Shown here piece by piece: positions 26,614 through 35,783 of a stretch of DNA of 64,000 nt; the first letter of the stretch is position 1, and each line of letters starts with the position of its first letter. Location of the stretch: positions 1 to 64,000 of the forward strand of contig JACKPA010000018.1 in the NCBI GenBank assembly GCA_024233865.1. Direction: 5' to 3'. This stretch comes from Leptospiraceae bacterium. Its GTDB lineage: Bacteria > Spirochaetota > Leptospiria > Leptospirales > Leptospiraceae. Both the position numbers and the translations under genes were made by a program. Below the pieces are notes generated by a model. That model had not been told where the DNA came from and did not search any database. It saw only the letters and a list, made by a program, of their open reading frames with translations.

Positions 26614-26700
26614 TTGGAAAGTTCTTGTGACAGAATCTTCAAATCAAAACAAAATAATCTTGCAGAAATCCAAATTGCCTTAAAAGAAAATTCTCCATGA
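26614..26700 (+). CDS. Possible 28-codon ORF coupled to the Smr gene
   Basis: Starts TTG at 26614 behind AGAGGA, reads MESSCDRIFKSKQNNLAEIQ, and its TGA overlaps the Smr ATG (ATGA at 26697). No family is recognised. It could be a leader peptide. The remaining 225 nt up to the VOC gene are A+T-rich and show nothing else I can support. Confidence 0.35.
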   Translation: MESSCDRIFKSKQNNLAEIQIALKENSP

Positions 26701-26975
26701 AAACCATTTATATCCGAAAAATGCGATACCAAGATGCTCGTTATAAGTTAGAAAGAGAAATACACTCAGCTTTTATGGAAGGTGAAACATACATAGAAAT
26801 AATTCATGGAGTAGGCGAAGAAAAATTAAAAAAAATGACAATTGAATACATAAGATCTTGTGATTTTTTAAAATTAGTTCAAAATGATAAGTGGGTCATT
26901 CCAAACCCGGGAACTACAAAAGCGGAAATAATTGGATTGAGTAAAGCCGAACTAAAAAAAATAAGGAAAAAATGA
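26697..26975 (+). CDS. Smr domain protein
   Basis: A 92-residue stand-alone Smr domain like the C-terminus of MutS2. The signature is IEIIHGVGEEKLKK, a variant of HGxGxGxL. The opening, IYIRKMRYQDARYKLEREI, matches the usual LDLHG-type start, with the D-L-H replaced by R-K-M. Smr domains are nucleases or nucleic-acid binders. It overlaps the cimA start by four bases, forming the first gene of an overlapping three-gene operon. Confidence 0.8.
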   Translation: MKTIYIRKMRYQDARYKLEREIHSAFMEGETYIEIIHGVGEEKLKKMTIEYIRSCDFLKLVQNDKWVIPNPGTTKAEIIGLSKAELKKIRKK

Positions 26976-28522
26976 ATGTTTTTTCAAATCAAGTTGAAAT
27001 ATTAGATGTAACTTTACGAGATGGTGAGCAGACCAGGGGTGTAAGTTTTTCTTCCCAAGAGAAGCTAAACATTACCAAATTTTTACTTAGGGATCTAAAA
27101 ACCAATCGGGTTGAAGTTACTTCTGCAAGGGTTTCTGATGGTGAGCTAAAATCCGTAGCCAATATCATTAAATGGGCAGAAAAAGAGAATTTAGTTGGTA
27201 GCATCGAAATCCTAAGTTTTGTAGACTACAATCTAAGTGTAGATTGGATGCTGGAGGCAGGTGTAAGGAATATGAATTTGCTTACCAAAGGCTCTCTTAG
27301 ACATTGCACCTACCAGCTTAAAAAGACTTTAAAAGAGCACGCACAGGATATCCAAAAAACGGTTGAATATGCTGTTTCCAAAGGTGTAAATGCAAGCGTT
27401 TATTTGGAAGATTGGTCAAATGGTATTCTGGATTCTCCGGAATATGTTTTGGAAATGATAGAAACCATATCCCAGTTTCCAATCAAAAGGTTTTATCTTG
27501 CAGATACCTTGGGTATATTGTCACCGGATGAAGCATATTCCAATATAAAAATGTTGGTAGAAAAATTTCCCAATTTGCATTTTGAGTTTCATGGCCATAA
27601 TGATTATGACCTTGGTGTTGCAAATTGTTTGTCTGCCGTGAAAGCCGGAGTAAAGGGCTTGCACGTGTCTGTGAACGGTTTGGGAGAGAGAGCCGGTAAT
27701 TCTCCAATGGAAGCGGTAGTTACTGCCCTGCATGATAAATTAAAGGTTAAAACAAGTATTGTAGAGCAGGAGATAACGGGTATTAGCAAACTGGTGGAAG
27801 TTTTTAGCAGGAAAAGGATTTCCGAGAACAGACCGATTGTAGGGCGAGACGTTTTTACCCAAACTGCCGGTATCCATGCAGACGGAGATAAAAAGGCAAA
27901 TCTCTACGCAAATCCGATCTTACCGGAAAGATTTGGTCGAAAAAGGTCTTATGCCCTGGGTAAATTAGCTGGAAAAGCGAGTATATCGGAAAATTTACAG
28001 AGACTTGGCATCATTTTATCTTCTGAACAAGAAAAAAGGCTTCTGCAAAGAGTTGTAGACATGGGTGACCAAGGGCTAAAAGTTTCCGAAGAAGACCTTC
28101 CTTTTTTGGTTGTTGATATTACCGGTGAAGAAGCGGAAAGCATTTTTAAAATAGAAACCTGTGTTGTAACATCAGGAAAAGGTGTAATTCCAACGGCAAA
28201 CTTATTAATACGCTACAAGGGTGAGATTTATAAGGAAGTAGGGCGTGGAGATGGAGGATATGACGCGATTATGGACGCACTCACTCAAATTTCAGAGAAA
28301 ATTGGTTTTAAAATTCCGGAATTATTGGATTATGAAGTTCGGATTCCTCCTGGAGGGAAGGCATCAGCTTTAGTGGAAACAATTATAACCTGGGCAAATG
28401 ATCCCAATAGCAAATTTGATTCTAGTTTTAGAACCGTTGGTGTGGATTCTGACCAGATAGTGGCTGCTATTATGGCAACCGAAAAGATGTTGAACTTAAT
28501 TTTGCATAAAATAAAATTATGA
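26972..28522 (+). CDS. cimA: (R)-citramalate synthase
   Basis: Condenses pyruvate and acetyl-CoA to citramalate, the first step of the pyruvate route to isoleucine. The LeuA-like TIM barrel starts ILDVTLRDGEQTRGVSF, with metal ligands in HFEFHGHNDYDLGVANC and the loop GLGERAGN. The segment DVFTQTAGIHADGDKK and PERFGRKRSYALGKLAGKAS are nearly identical to Leptospira CimA as I recall it. The C-terminal regulatory domain (about 390-516) ends with PPGGKASALVET and binds isoleucine in the characterised homologue. Length (516 aa) equals the leptospiral enzyme. Overlaps both neighbours by four bases. Confidence 0.95.
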   Translation: MNVFSNQVEILDVTLRDGEQTRGVSFSSQEKLNITKFLLRDLKTNRVEVTSARVSDGELKSVANIIKWAEKENLVGSIEILSFVDYNLSVDWMLEAGVRNMNLLTKGSLRHCTYQLKKTLKEHAQDIQKTVEYAVSKGVNASVYLEDWSNGILDSPEYVLEMIETISQFPIKRFYLADTLGILSPDEAYSNIKMLVEKFPNLHFEFHGHNDYDLGVANCLSAVKAGVKGLHVSVNGLGERAGNSPMEAVVTALHDKLKVKTSIVEQEITGISKLVEVFSRKRISENRPIVGRDVFTQTAGIHADGDKKANLYANPILPERFGRKRSYALGKLAGKASISENLQRLGIILSSEQEKRLLQRVVDMGDQGLKVSEEDLPFLVVDITGEEAESIFKIETCVVTSGKGVIPTANLLIRYKGEIYKEVGRGDGGYDAIMDALTQISEKIGFKIPELLDYEVRIPPGGKASALVETIITWANDPNSKFDSSFRTVGVDSDQIVAAIMATEKMLNLILHKIKL

Positions 28523-29076
28523 AGCTATTGATAGTTGGGTTAGGTAACCCTGGTGTAAAATACGAAGGAACAAGGCATAGTATTGGTTTTAGGTTAGTTG
28601 ACCGTTTTGTAGATTCAAAAGGAGTTACATTTTCCAATGATAAAAAATGTCCGCTTGCGAAGTTTTTTTTGGAAGACAAACAAATTTATGTGTTAAAACC
28701 TTTTGAATTTATGAACCTTTCCGGAAATTGTGTGAGTCAAGTTTTGAGGGCAAATGGAATTCAACCGGAAAATATGTTGGTTGTACACGATGAAATTGAT
28801 TTCCCTTTTGAAAAAATTAAAATCAAAATTGCCGGTGGACATGCAGGACACAATGGTTTGAAAGATATTGTGAGTCGAATCGGAACACCGAATTTTTACA
28901 GATTGAGAGTAGGGGTCGGAAGACCCCCTCAAGGTGACGATGTAGCAGACTATGTTTTGTCAAAATTTAACGGCGAAGAGAACAAGAAGCTTCCTGAAAT
29001 CCAAACAAAAGTTCAGGACATGATTTTACAATGGATTTTAGAAAGACAAAAAGAAATTAATCAAAAAACTAAATAA
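28519..29076 (+). CDS. pth: Peptidyl-tRNA hydrolase
   Basis: Releases tRNA from peptidyl-tRNA that drops off the ribosome. It starts LLIVGLGNPGVKYEGTRHSI, where the His is catalytic; the tRNA-binding segments FMNLSGN and VVHDEIDFPFEK follow, then GGHAGHNGLKDI and FYRLRVGVGRP. Length of 185 aa is standard. The ATGA overlap with cimA shows tight coupling. It ends before a 516-nt repeat-rich intergenic region. Confidence 0.96.
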   Translation: MKLLIVGLGNPGVKYEGTRHSIGFRLVDRFVDSKGVTFSNDKKCPLAKFFLEDKQIYVLKPFEFMNLSGNCVSQVLRANGIQPENMLVVHDEIDFPFEKIKIKIAGGHAGHNGLKDIVSRIGTPNFYRLRVGVGRPPQGDDVADYVLSKFNGEENKKLPEIQTKVQDMILQWILERQKEINQKTK

Positions 29077-29540
29077 CGTGAGTTCGACGTAAGGAATGAT
29101 GTTATAAAAATAAGAAGGGTGAACACAGGGGTTCACCCTACGCCCAAAAATACCACAGGCTTTGTAGGGGCAATCCCCCGATGGTTGCCATAGCTTTACC
29201 CATAAGTATGGAATGATTTTAACCACAGATACACACTGACTAACACGGATATGGGGAAGTATTGTTATTATAAAGTATATTTATGATAATTATAAATAAA
29301 TGCGTATTATATGAAAATAGTTTTATAAAAATCCGTAAGGGATAAGTGCGAGATTCACTATATAAACTATTCAATTTTTTATTAATCAAAAAAATCAAAC
29401 AAGAATTAAAAAACCGGTGTCCATCTGTGTAAATCTGTGGTGAATAACAAAAAGATATGGGTAAGGATATGGATGGTTGCCCTTTAGGTGAAGTAAAAAT
29501 GTTATATCGAACTCACGTTGGATTAACGTGAGTTTCGTTT
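29077..29540. repeat. Nested inverted-repeat region (MITE-like)
   Basis: This gene-free stretch holds nested inverted repeats. The outer arms are ACGTGAGTTCGA (29078) and TCGAACTCACGT (29508). An inner pair, ACCACAGATACACACTGA near 29221 and TGTGTAAATCTGTGGT near 29430, is the second. A copy of the palindromic block also found at 58862 and 59497 lies inverted at 29117-29190. A further unit, TTAACGTGAGTTTCG (29524), recurs near 59449. No transposase is present; no gene is supported here. Confidence 0.6.
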
Positions 29541-29592
29541 AAAGTGATTTTATTTAAAATTCACCTTAGTCTAAAAAATAACCACAGAAAAT

Positions 29593-30249
29593 TTAAAGTG
29601 CTGTAAAAATCGCATATATAGAGAGTATAAAGAATAAATCAGAAAGTTCATACCAAAGTAACGCCATTTTACACCCATTATTCAAAGTTTTTTTGTCTGT
29701 TTGAGGAAAAGTTTTTATTAGTTTTGATTCATACATATTATCATCAGTCTGTATTATTTTTCTTAATCTTACTCCACAACTTATATTATAATTGGAATAA
29801 TCAGATATATAAGATAATTCGTAATCTTGATTTTCTTGAAAACTATACCTAATTGGTACTACACATGTATAAAACGATTTGGAACCTTTTCCTATTCCTC
29901 CTCCAAAAAACATGAAATATTTTTCTGAATTAGCAGATACATAAAACTCTTTAAATCCGTTTTCATAACCACTACTATCATACGTCCCAGAAAGAGTTCT
30001 TGGTATACCTAAACTCTTTGAATTTTTATTAATACTTTTAACTAAAAAACTACTTTGTGAATTCATCCACCCGTCACATTTTTCATTTTTATAAATAGAT
30101 ACAATAGCAGTTCCACGTGAATTTGTTACAAATCTTACTCTTGCCCTTTTTCCTTGAAGTGGTTCTTTATAATGAATAAAGATTGTTGAACATTCCAAAT
30201 AAAAACCTATTAAGATAAGAACAGCTGTGAAAATCAGTCTTGTTTTCAT
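29593..30249 (-). CDS. Hypothetical exported protein, possible lipoprotein
   Basis: 218 residues. A hydrophobic N-terminus (residues 5-18) runs into Cys20 (FYLEC), a poor lipobox, so either a lipoprotein or a signal anchor. The next segment, KRARVRFVTNSRGTAIVSIY, followed by a Cys-Asp-Gly-Trp, resembles small exported proteins of unknown function. A hydrophobic stretch closes the C-terminus (LFFILSIYAIFTAL). Function unknown. Confidence 0.6.
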   Translation of the reverse strand: MKTRLIFTAVLILIGFYLECSTIFIHYKEPLQGKRARVRFVTNSRGTAIVSIYKNEKCDGWMNSQSSFLVKSINKNSKSLGIPRTLSGTYDSSGYENGFKEFYVSANSEKYFMFFGGGIGKGSKSFYTCVVPIRYSFQENQDYELSYISDYSNYNISCGVRLRKIIQTDDNMYESKLIKTFPQTDKKTLNNGCKMALLWYELSDLFFILSIYAIFTAL

Positions 30250-30300
30250 TTACACCTTTACTATTAGTCCGGAAAAAAAATAAAGGTAGCTGTTCAAAAT

Positions 30301-30870
30301 TTAGACACTAAGTAACCCTCGGAATCCCCTTGCGGCATAGTATGAAGGTGCACTGTTGTGATACACGAAGACATTGCCGTAGCGGAAATCAGCAAAGAGG
30401 GCACCTCCAAGTTTTCTAATCTCAGAAGGTGTTTTAATCCAGCTAGATGTTTTCATATCGAAATTTCCAAGTTTCTGCAACTCTCGATATTGCTCTTCCG
30501 TTAAAAGTTCAATGCCCATGGCAGCAGCCATATCAACAGCGTTATTTTCCGGTTTATTTTCTTTCCTCGATTCCTGTCCTTCACGGTCGTAACAAACACT
30601 TCTACGACCTTTAGGACTTTCTGCCGAACAATCATAAAAAATGTATTCGCCCGTCTGTTTATTATGACCAACAACATCCGGTTCACCGCCAGTCCTTTCC
30701 ATTTCACTCAGCGACCACAATTTTTCAACACTAGCTTCCAACTTCGCTTGTATTTTTGCCCATTCAAGACCTTTATGGCGATTTGTGTTCTTCGCAAAAC
30801 GGGCTTTTAATTCTCTGATTAGTTCTTCACGCTGTTCCGGTGATAACTCTTTTTTATTTCCCATTGTCAT
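30301..30870 (-). CDS. DUF4256 family protein
   Basis: 189 residues that match the DUF4256 pattern throughout: LIRELKARFAKNTNRHKGLEW, a central FYDCSAESPKGRRSVCYD block and the C-terminal GNVFVYHNSAPSYYAARGFRG. Cytosolic, no signal. Family function is not known. It is transcribed toward the hypothetical at 29593 and away from the FAD enzyme, with a 51-nt gap to the former. Confidence 0.85.
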   Translation of the reverse strand: MTMGNKKELSPEQREELIRELKARFAKNTNRHKGLEWAKIQAKLEASVEKLWSLSEMERTGGEPDVVGHNKQTGEYIFYDCSAESPKGRRSVCYDREGQESRKENKPENNAVDMAAAMGIELLTEEQYRELQKLGNFDMKTSSWIKTPSEIRKLGGALFADFRYGNVFVYHNSAPSYYAARGFRGLLSV

Positions 30871-30962
30871 AACCTTATTTTACTTACAATGTCTTGTAAT
30901 TGGTTCGATACCAAGGTTTTTCTTAAGAGTCAATCACTTTTTGAAAAGATTATTAATTTACT

Positions 30963-32585
30963 TTAACCGCCACCTATTAGATCATAAGCTACTTTCATTC
31001 CTCGATGGATCGCCTCTTCCACAACGGGAACCCCACATACATCCACATGACTGAAATGAATGTTACCAAAAGGTTTTAGCATTTGCTGCCTTTTGTTACC
31101 CCATACCGTACCAACAAGCGGTTGACGCATTGGGTGACCCCATATCCAAATGTCCAATTGAGTGATCAAATTTTCAATTTTGGGGTGAGCTTTTTGCAGC
31201 TCGGCAAGCACTACCCTCGCCCAGTGTTCCCAACCACGCTCTAAGAGTTCGGTACGATTTTTTTTAAGGTCTTTAGGAAAACAAGCATACAAAGTCAAAA
31301 CGTGTGGTTCGTTTGGTTTGTTAGTCATCAGGTGTTGATTGTTGATATAACCCAAAGTCCATGAATCATAAATTGTGTTTTCCCACCTTATGCTACCACC
31401 GGAATAAGATGATAGTTGTTTTAGGTGAATATTGGCAACTAGCCAAGGTGCATAAGACAAATTGTCAAACTCGTTTCTACCAGCTCTTTTTAAGCTGGGA
31501 ATAATCATATAGACTTGAGATTTTGGGAGAGCAAAAACGGCTTTTTTTGCCTGGAATTTTATAAAGCCTTGTTTGGTTTCGTCCCAAGTCGTAATAAACA
31601 CGCGACTATTAAACTCTTCGATGTTTAAAACCCATTTTTTTGTTTGCACTATCCTCTTATGTAAAAAGGAAGCCAACTTTTGGCTCAAGTAACCAAGTCC
31701 TTGTGGAAAAGTAATGGTAAATGTCTTTTTTCCAGGAGGTTTGATTTTGTGGCGGAAAAATTGTAGTCCAGCCCAGGCAGATATATCTTCGAGAGCTGTA
31801 CCATATTCATCTATGCTCCATATATTGCAGTGCCAATACAATAATTTGGAAGTATAGCCATTTTTTGTTAGATATTCATAAAAACTGATTTTATCCAAGT
31901 TTCGCACTTTGGAATGTTGGGAAATATTTTCCAAAGGAAGACCAAAAGCGGGAAGTCCTTTGGAATCACGCCATTTTGATAGTTGCAAAGACTCATCATC
32001 AAAACGCTCGTATTCTTGTAAGTCTTTTTTTGTCGCTATGCTAAAAGGATAGTCATAAGGCTCCCATTTGCCATTAATAAAAAGGTTGTCTCTCTTTTTT
32101 TTGATCAAGAATTTATCATCAACAATAGGCCAATCATCCTCATATCCGGTAATGATCCCACAGTCTTTGAAAATTTCGTTTACGTAATGATTATCTGGCT
32201 CGGGATATTCCGTATAGTGAGCACCACAGGCATAAGGAATGCCATTTCGCTCTTTTCCAAGGCAAAGCCCTCCTGGAACATCCTCTTTTTCCAATACAAG
32301 AATATTGGATAATCCGGTTTTATTTAATTTATGAGCCGTCACCAAACCGGATATTCCACCACCTACGATCACAACATCATAAACATTGTGTTCCGGTTTG
32401 ATAGAAGGTAGTTCAAGGTTTTTGTCGCGAAACTGATGCCCGATGGCATGTTTTTCTCCGCAAATGCTACCTGAAAATGGCAGAGAACCTTTAAACTTAT
32501 TTTTATAGCAGAAAGGAGTTAGTAGTATTCCGGTAAAAACTCTTCCCAGTGTTTTTAAAAAGCGAGACCGATTGATTGTTTGCAT
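30963..32585 (-). CDS. Exported NAD(P)/FAD-dependent amine-oxidase-like protein
   Basis: 540 residues. The N-terminus (NRSRFLKTLG followed by a hydrophobic stretch) resembles a weak Tat or signal sequence. The FAD-binding Rossmann site is VYDVVIVGGGISGLVTAHKL at about residue 70, with LEKEDVPGG following. A C-terminal block ending HFSHVDVCGVPVVEEAIHRG closes the FAD site, as in amine oxidases and phytoene desaturase relatives. Substrate unknown. It is followed on the other side by the PilZ protein gene, 41 nt away. Confidence 0.75.
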   Translation of the reverse strand: MQTINRSRFLKTLGRVFTGILLTPFCYKNKFKGSLPFSGSICGEKHAIGHQFRDKNLELPSIKPEHNVYDVVIVGGGISGLVTAHKLNKTGLSNILVLEKEDVPGGLCLGKERNGIPYACGAHYTEYPEPDNHYVNEIFKDCGIITGYEDDWPIVDDKFLIKKKRDNLFINGKWEPYDYPFSIATKKDLQEYERFDDESLQLSKWRDSKGLPAFGLPLENISQHSKVRNLDKISFYEYLTKNGYTSKLLYWHCNIWSIDEYGTALEDISAWAGLQFFRHKIKPPGKKTFTITFPQGLGYLSQKLASFLHKRIVQTKKWVLNIEEFNSRVFITTWDETKQGFIKFQAKKAVFALPKSQVYMIIPSLKRAGRNEFDNLSYAPWLVANIHLKQLSSYSGGSIRWENTIYDSWTLGYINNQHLMTNKPNEPHVLTLYACFPKDLKKNRTELLERGWEHWARVVLAELQKAHPKIENLITQLDIWIWGHPMRQPLVGTVWGNKRQQMLKPFGNIHFSHVDVCGVPVVEEAIHRGMKVAYDLIGGG

Positions 32586-32626
32586 GGTAAAACAGGCATG
32601 TGCCTGTTTTTTTTTGAATGTGTTAC

Positions 32627-33661
32627 TTATCTTTCACGGATATCCGTACTATAAAAATACATAATGATTCGTATAACCAATGAGTAAACCAAACGATTGT
32701 TGATTGACTCATAGGCAATTCCCATACCTTTAGGTTTATGGTAACTACCTTCTTCATTGATCCAGCTTATTCTACCAATTCCATGAAAATTAAGCCCAAA
32801 TAATTTATAACTATAGTCCACTTTTTCATTTTTAGGAATTTTTGTTTCAGTGGCAAGAAAGCATCCGCTTTTGGATATGTTTAAAACAAGACAATTGTAC
32901 TCTTTACTCTCATGTTTGATGATGGCATTTACCTTAATATTATATCTGGGTAGAAGTTTACTTTCTAAGAAATCTTTTAATTCTTTTTTAAGAGGGTCAC
33001 TTACCCCAAAATACATAAATTTCAAACCAATGTTTTGCCCATTGATTCGGACGACTTTTGCTTTTACTTGCCATGGAGAGTCTATTTCTAAGTTTAAATT
33101 GTATTCATCTTCACCTTGGATATTTCCTTCTATTTTAGCGAAGCACCCACCCGGACTTACATCTATTGTAGTAAAAGAGATTTGGTTCCCTAAATTATCG
33201 GTCAAAATTCCTTTTAATGGAATCGCGATTCTCCATTTTTTTCTAAATCCCCTAGGTATAAGGGTTAAATACGGTGTGGAAATTTCTTTGTTTAGAAAAT
33301 ATAAAATAAAGAAAAAGGCAAAAAGCGTAATAAACATATTTCCTAAAAATTTTACGGTAGTACCATATTTAAACAATAAATAAAGACCGTCCAAGATAAG
33401 CAAACCGTTAAAAATAAGAAAAACGATGTACGCCCACCTTTTTACGGAAAGTAAACCAAGACCTACTACTACAGCCAATAAATTTAAGGCATAATTTTTA
33501 AGGCTGAAGCTTTTGAAAATAGCCATGTAATCCACCGGTGAAACTCTTATTTCATTTGCAGTCGCAAAATAGCTAATAATTGGAACTATAACAAAAAAAG
33601 TCCCAATTAAGAGTAGCGGTATAGGTAAATTTGAAAATGAAACTGGAAATATTTTTTTCAT
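32627..33661 (-). CDS. Membrane protein with two PilZ domains
   Basis: The N-terminal ~125 residues form about four membrane helices. Two PilZ domains follow. The first has the c-di-GMP-binding RxxxR (RKKWR) and D-x-S-x-x-G (DVSPGG). The second has only R-Y-N-I-K but keeps NISKSG. The first therefore probably binds c-di-GMP, while the second may not. It could be an effector for the GGDEF enzyme at 1655 or others in the genome; the output is unknown. Confidence 0.8.
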   Translation of the reverse strand: MKKIFPVSFSNLPIPLLLIGTFFVIVPIISYFATANEIRVSPVDYMAIFKSFSLKNYALNLLAVVVGLGLLSVKRWAYIVFLIFNGLLILDGLYLLFKYGTTVKFLGNMFITLFAFFFILYFLNKEISTPYLTLIPRGFRKKWRIAIPLKGILTDNLGNQISFTTIDVSPGGCFAKIEGNIQGEDEYNLNLEIDSPWQVKAKVVRINGQNIGLKFMYFGVSDPLKKELKDFLESKLLPRYNIKVNAIIKHESKEYNCLVLNISKSGCFLATETKIPKNEKVDYSYKLFGLNFHGIGRISWINEEGSYHKPKGMGIAYESINNRLVYSLVIRIIMYFYSTDIRER

Positions 33662-33745
33662 ATAAAACCCCTAATTGATAGTGAAATTATTTTACTTAAG
33701 ATAGCTTAATTGTCAATCATTCAGAAAAGTTAGATTAAAAGATAT

Positions 33746-34822
33746 TCAAAAATCTTTAATTTTAATGGATAGAATAATTTTTTTCCAATACGTTTCTGCT
33801 TGTTCCGAATAATTATCGGGATAAATTAAAAAAATAGCAAGTCCGTTTTTATGATTATAGTGATAAAATTCCTTAGAAGTATAACCGTGAAAATTACCGT
33901 TTTTATTCGTTTGGTAATAATGACTCATCATAACAGAATTATCCTGGGTATCCTCTCTGTAAAAAAACGTATTTCGTTTGATGGATTTGGAAAGACCTCG
34001 TTTCACATCCCATATTTTATAATAGTTGTTTTTATTTAAGGGAAGTTTGGAGAAATGATTTGTTGTAGCAATTACCAACCTGATTGTTTCTTTGTGATCC
34101 CAAAAAATTTGATTCTCATACTCAAATTTTGTATTTTGGTATTCATCTTCAAACTTTGGCTTATCTTCTACATTTATACGAAAAGTGTTAACTTTTGAGT
34201 GAAAACCAGAATTTTTTTCCAAAGAATTATAAAACATGTTTGGAAAATTATAAGAAAATTCTACGGGAACTTCAAAACGGTATCTGTTTAAAATGCTCTC
34301 TACAACAAGAGATTCCGGAGTGGAAAAGCATCCGTAAGGCTCTGTTAAGCCTTCTACGGTTTCTTGCTTATGAGAATATTTATTGGAAATTTCATTTAGT
34401 AGTTTGGTTGCGGCTTCCTCTCCTTGCACAAAATCTAGACCTTTGTGATTTTTCTCAAGTTTGTAGCACAAACGTATACCTTTGAGCAAGCGAATGGCTT
34501 CTATGTAATGCCCGTTTTCTGCAAGTTCTTTGGCTTCCAAAAAGTGCAGTTCCACTTGAGAACTTTTGGGAAATACTTCTTTATAGGTCGGATTGATGGA
34601 AAATTGTTTTTCACCGTTCCATTTTTCTTTGTATACCCGACCATCATAATCCTTTTTAAAAGAAATATTTTGGGGTCTATTGTTTTCGATTAGTTTGTTA
34701 TAAAAAATCGCTTCTTCCTTGAAAATTTCTTTTTGCCATTCTCCGCTTAGTAGAGGATCACTATTTTGGGAATACAAAGGAATCAAAAGGAGAAATGTTA
34801 GAATTTTGAAATTTTTCACCAA
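33746..34822 (-). CDS. Hypothetical exported protein
   Basis: 358 residues with a clear signal peptide (NFKILTFLLLIPLYSQNSD). A helical pair about residues 100-155 (LAENGHYIEAIRLLKGIRLC) looks like a single TPR-like unit. The rest is predicted strand-rich. No family recognised. Possibly periplasmic. Confidence 0.6.
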   Translation of the reverse strand: MVKNFKILTFLLLIPLYSQNSDPLLSGEWQKEIFKEEAIFYNKLIENNRPQNISFKKDYDGRVYKEKWNGEKQFSINPTYKEVFPKSSQVELHFLEAKELAENGHYIEAIRLLKGIRLCYKLEKNHKGLDFVQGEEAATKLLNEISNKYSHKQETVEGLTEPYGCFSTPESLVVESILNRYRFEVPVEFSYNFPNMFYNSLEKNSGFHSKVNTFRINVEDKPKFEDEYQNTKFEYENQIFWDHKETIRLVIATTNHFSKLPLNKNNYYKIWDVKRGLSKSIKRNTFFYREDTQDNSVMMSHYYQTNKNGNFHGYTSKEFYHYNHKNGLAIFLIYPDNYSEQAETYWKKIILSIKIKDF

Positions 34823-34887
34823 TTTCTTCTAATGTTTTAAATGTTCCATAAGCCATATTCTTAACGCAAGAATTTTGAGGCAGGAAT

Positions 34888-35679
34888 TCATTTATCCCTA
34901 AAAATCGGTTTTCGTTTTTGTTCCATAGCAGCGAGACTTTCCAAAAAATCTTGGGAAGTAAAATTTTTAGCCTGAGCCTCTGCTTCCCTCTTTAACATTT
35001 CTTGTAACTTTTCATTGTCATATAAATTCTTTTTTAACATCCTTAGAGCCATAGGAGAATCTTCACTTAAATTGATGGCATATTCCATCGCCCTTTTTAG
35101 AACTTCTTCCGAAAGAACCGCGTCATGGCATATACCTTTTTCCAACGCTTCTCTACCTGTAAGTGATTCTGCCATAAGAAGCAAAGATACTGCCGCATGT
35201 GTTCCGAACAACTCTTTTACAAAGTAAGTTGATCCCATACCCGGGTGTATACCAATTTTAACAAAATTAAAAGAATATCTGCTTTCCAAAGAAAATACTC
35301 TGACATCACAAGCCAAAGCCATAGAAAAGGCAGCTCCAATCGCATGTCCGTTGATTGCTCCGATAACCGGAAAAGGTAAGGTTCGAATAGAAAGAAAGAA
35401 GTTGTAGAATTTCACCATATCCCTGGCATTTTCCTCATAGGATTTATTGGTAAATGACTTTAATAAAGTTAAATCCCCTCCAGAAGAAAATATATCATTA
35501 CTTCCTGTGATAATCAGGGCACGAGGGTATGGATTGGTATTTTTCAAACCCTCAATTGTATAGAAAAACTCTTCTCCCATTTCCCATGTTAAAGAATTTT
35601 TTGTTGCTGGATTGTTTAGATACAATACTTTGATTGTGCTACTATTTACTTCTACTGATTCTAAATCTACTAAGGACAT
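34888..35679 (-). CDS. Crotonase (enoyl-CoA hydratase/isomerase) family protein
   Basis: 263-residue crotonase fold. Oxyanion-hole segments IFSSGGDLTLL and GHAIGAAFSMALACDVR are clear. The two glutamates that catalyse hydration in enoyl-CoA hydratase are absent by my alignment: the first site reads NFVKIGIHPG and the second HAAVSLLLM. It may therefore catalyse another CoA reaction. No other fatty-acid gene adjoins it. Confidence 0.82.
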   Translation of the reverse strand: MSLVDLESVEVNSSTIKVLYLNNPATKNSLTWEMGEEFFYTIEGLKNTNPYPRALIITGSNDIFSSGGDLTLLKSFTNKSYEENARDMVKFYNFFLSIRTLPFPVIGAINGHAIGAAFSMALACDVRVFSLESRYSFNFVKIGIHPGMGSTYFVKELFGTHAAVSLLLMAESLTGREALEKGICHDAVLSEEVLKRAMEYAINLSEDSPMALRMLKKNLYDNEKLQEMLKREAEAQAKNFTSQDFLESLAAMEQKRKPIFRDK

Positions 35680-35783
35680 ACTATTTCACCCACTAAAATC
35701 GATATTCTTTACCAACATAAAAATTTATAGACAAATAATTTCAATAAGCTTTTTTTTATAAATAAATTTCCTTTCAAAAACTG

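Noticed and set aside
29038..29226. 62-codon frame over the pth 3' end and repeats
   Set aside because: It is antisense to pth and runs through the palindromic block; no support.
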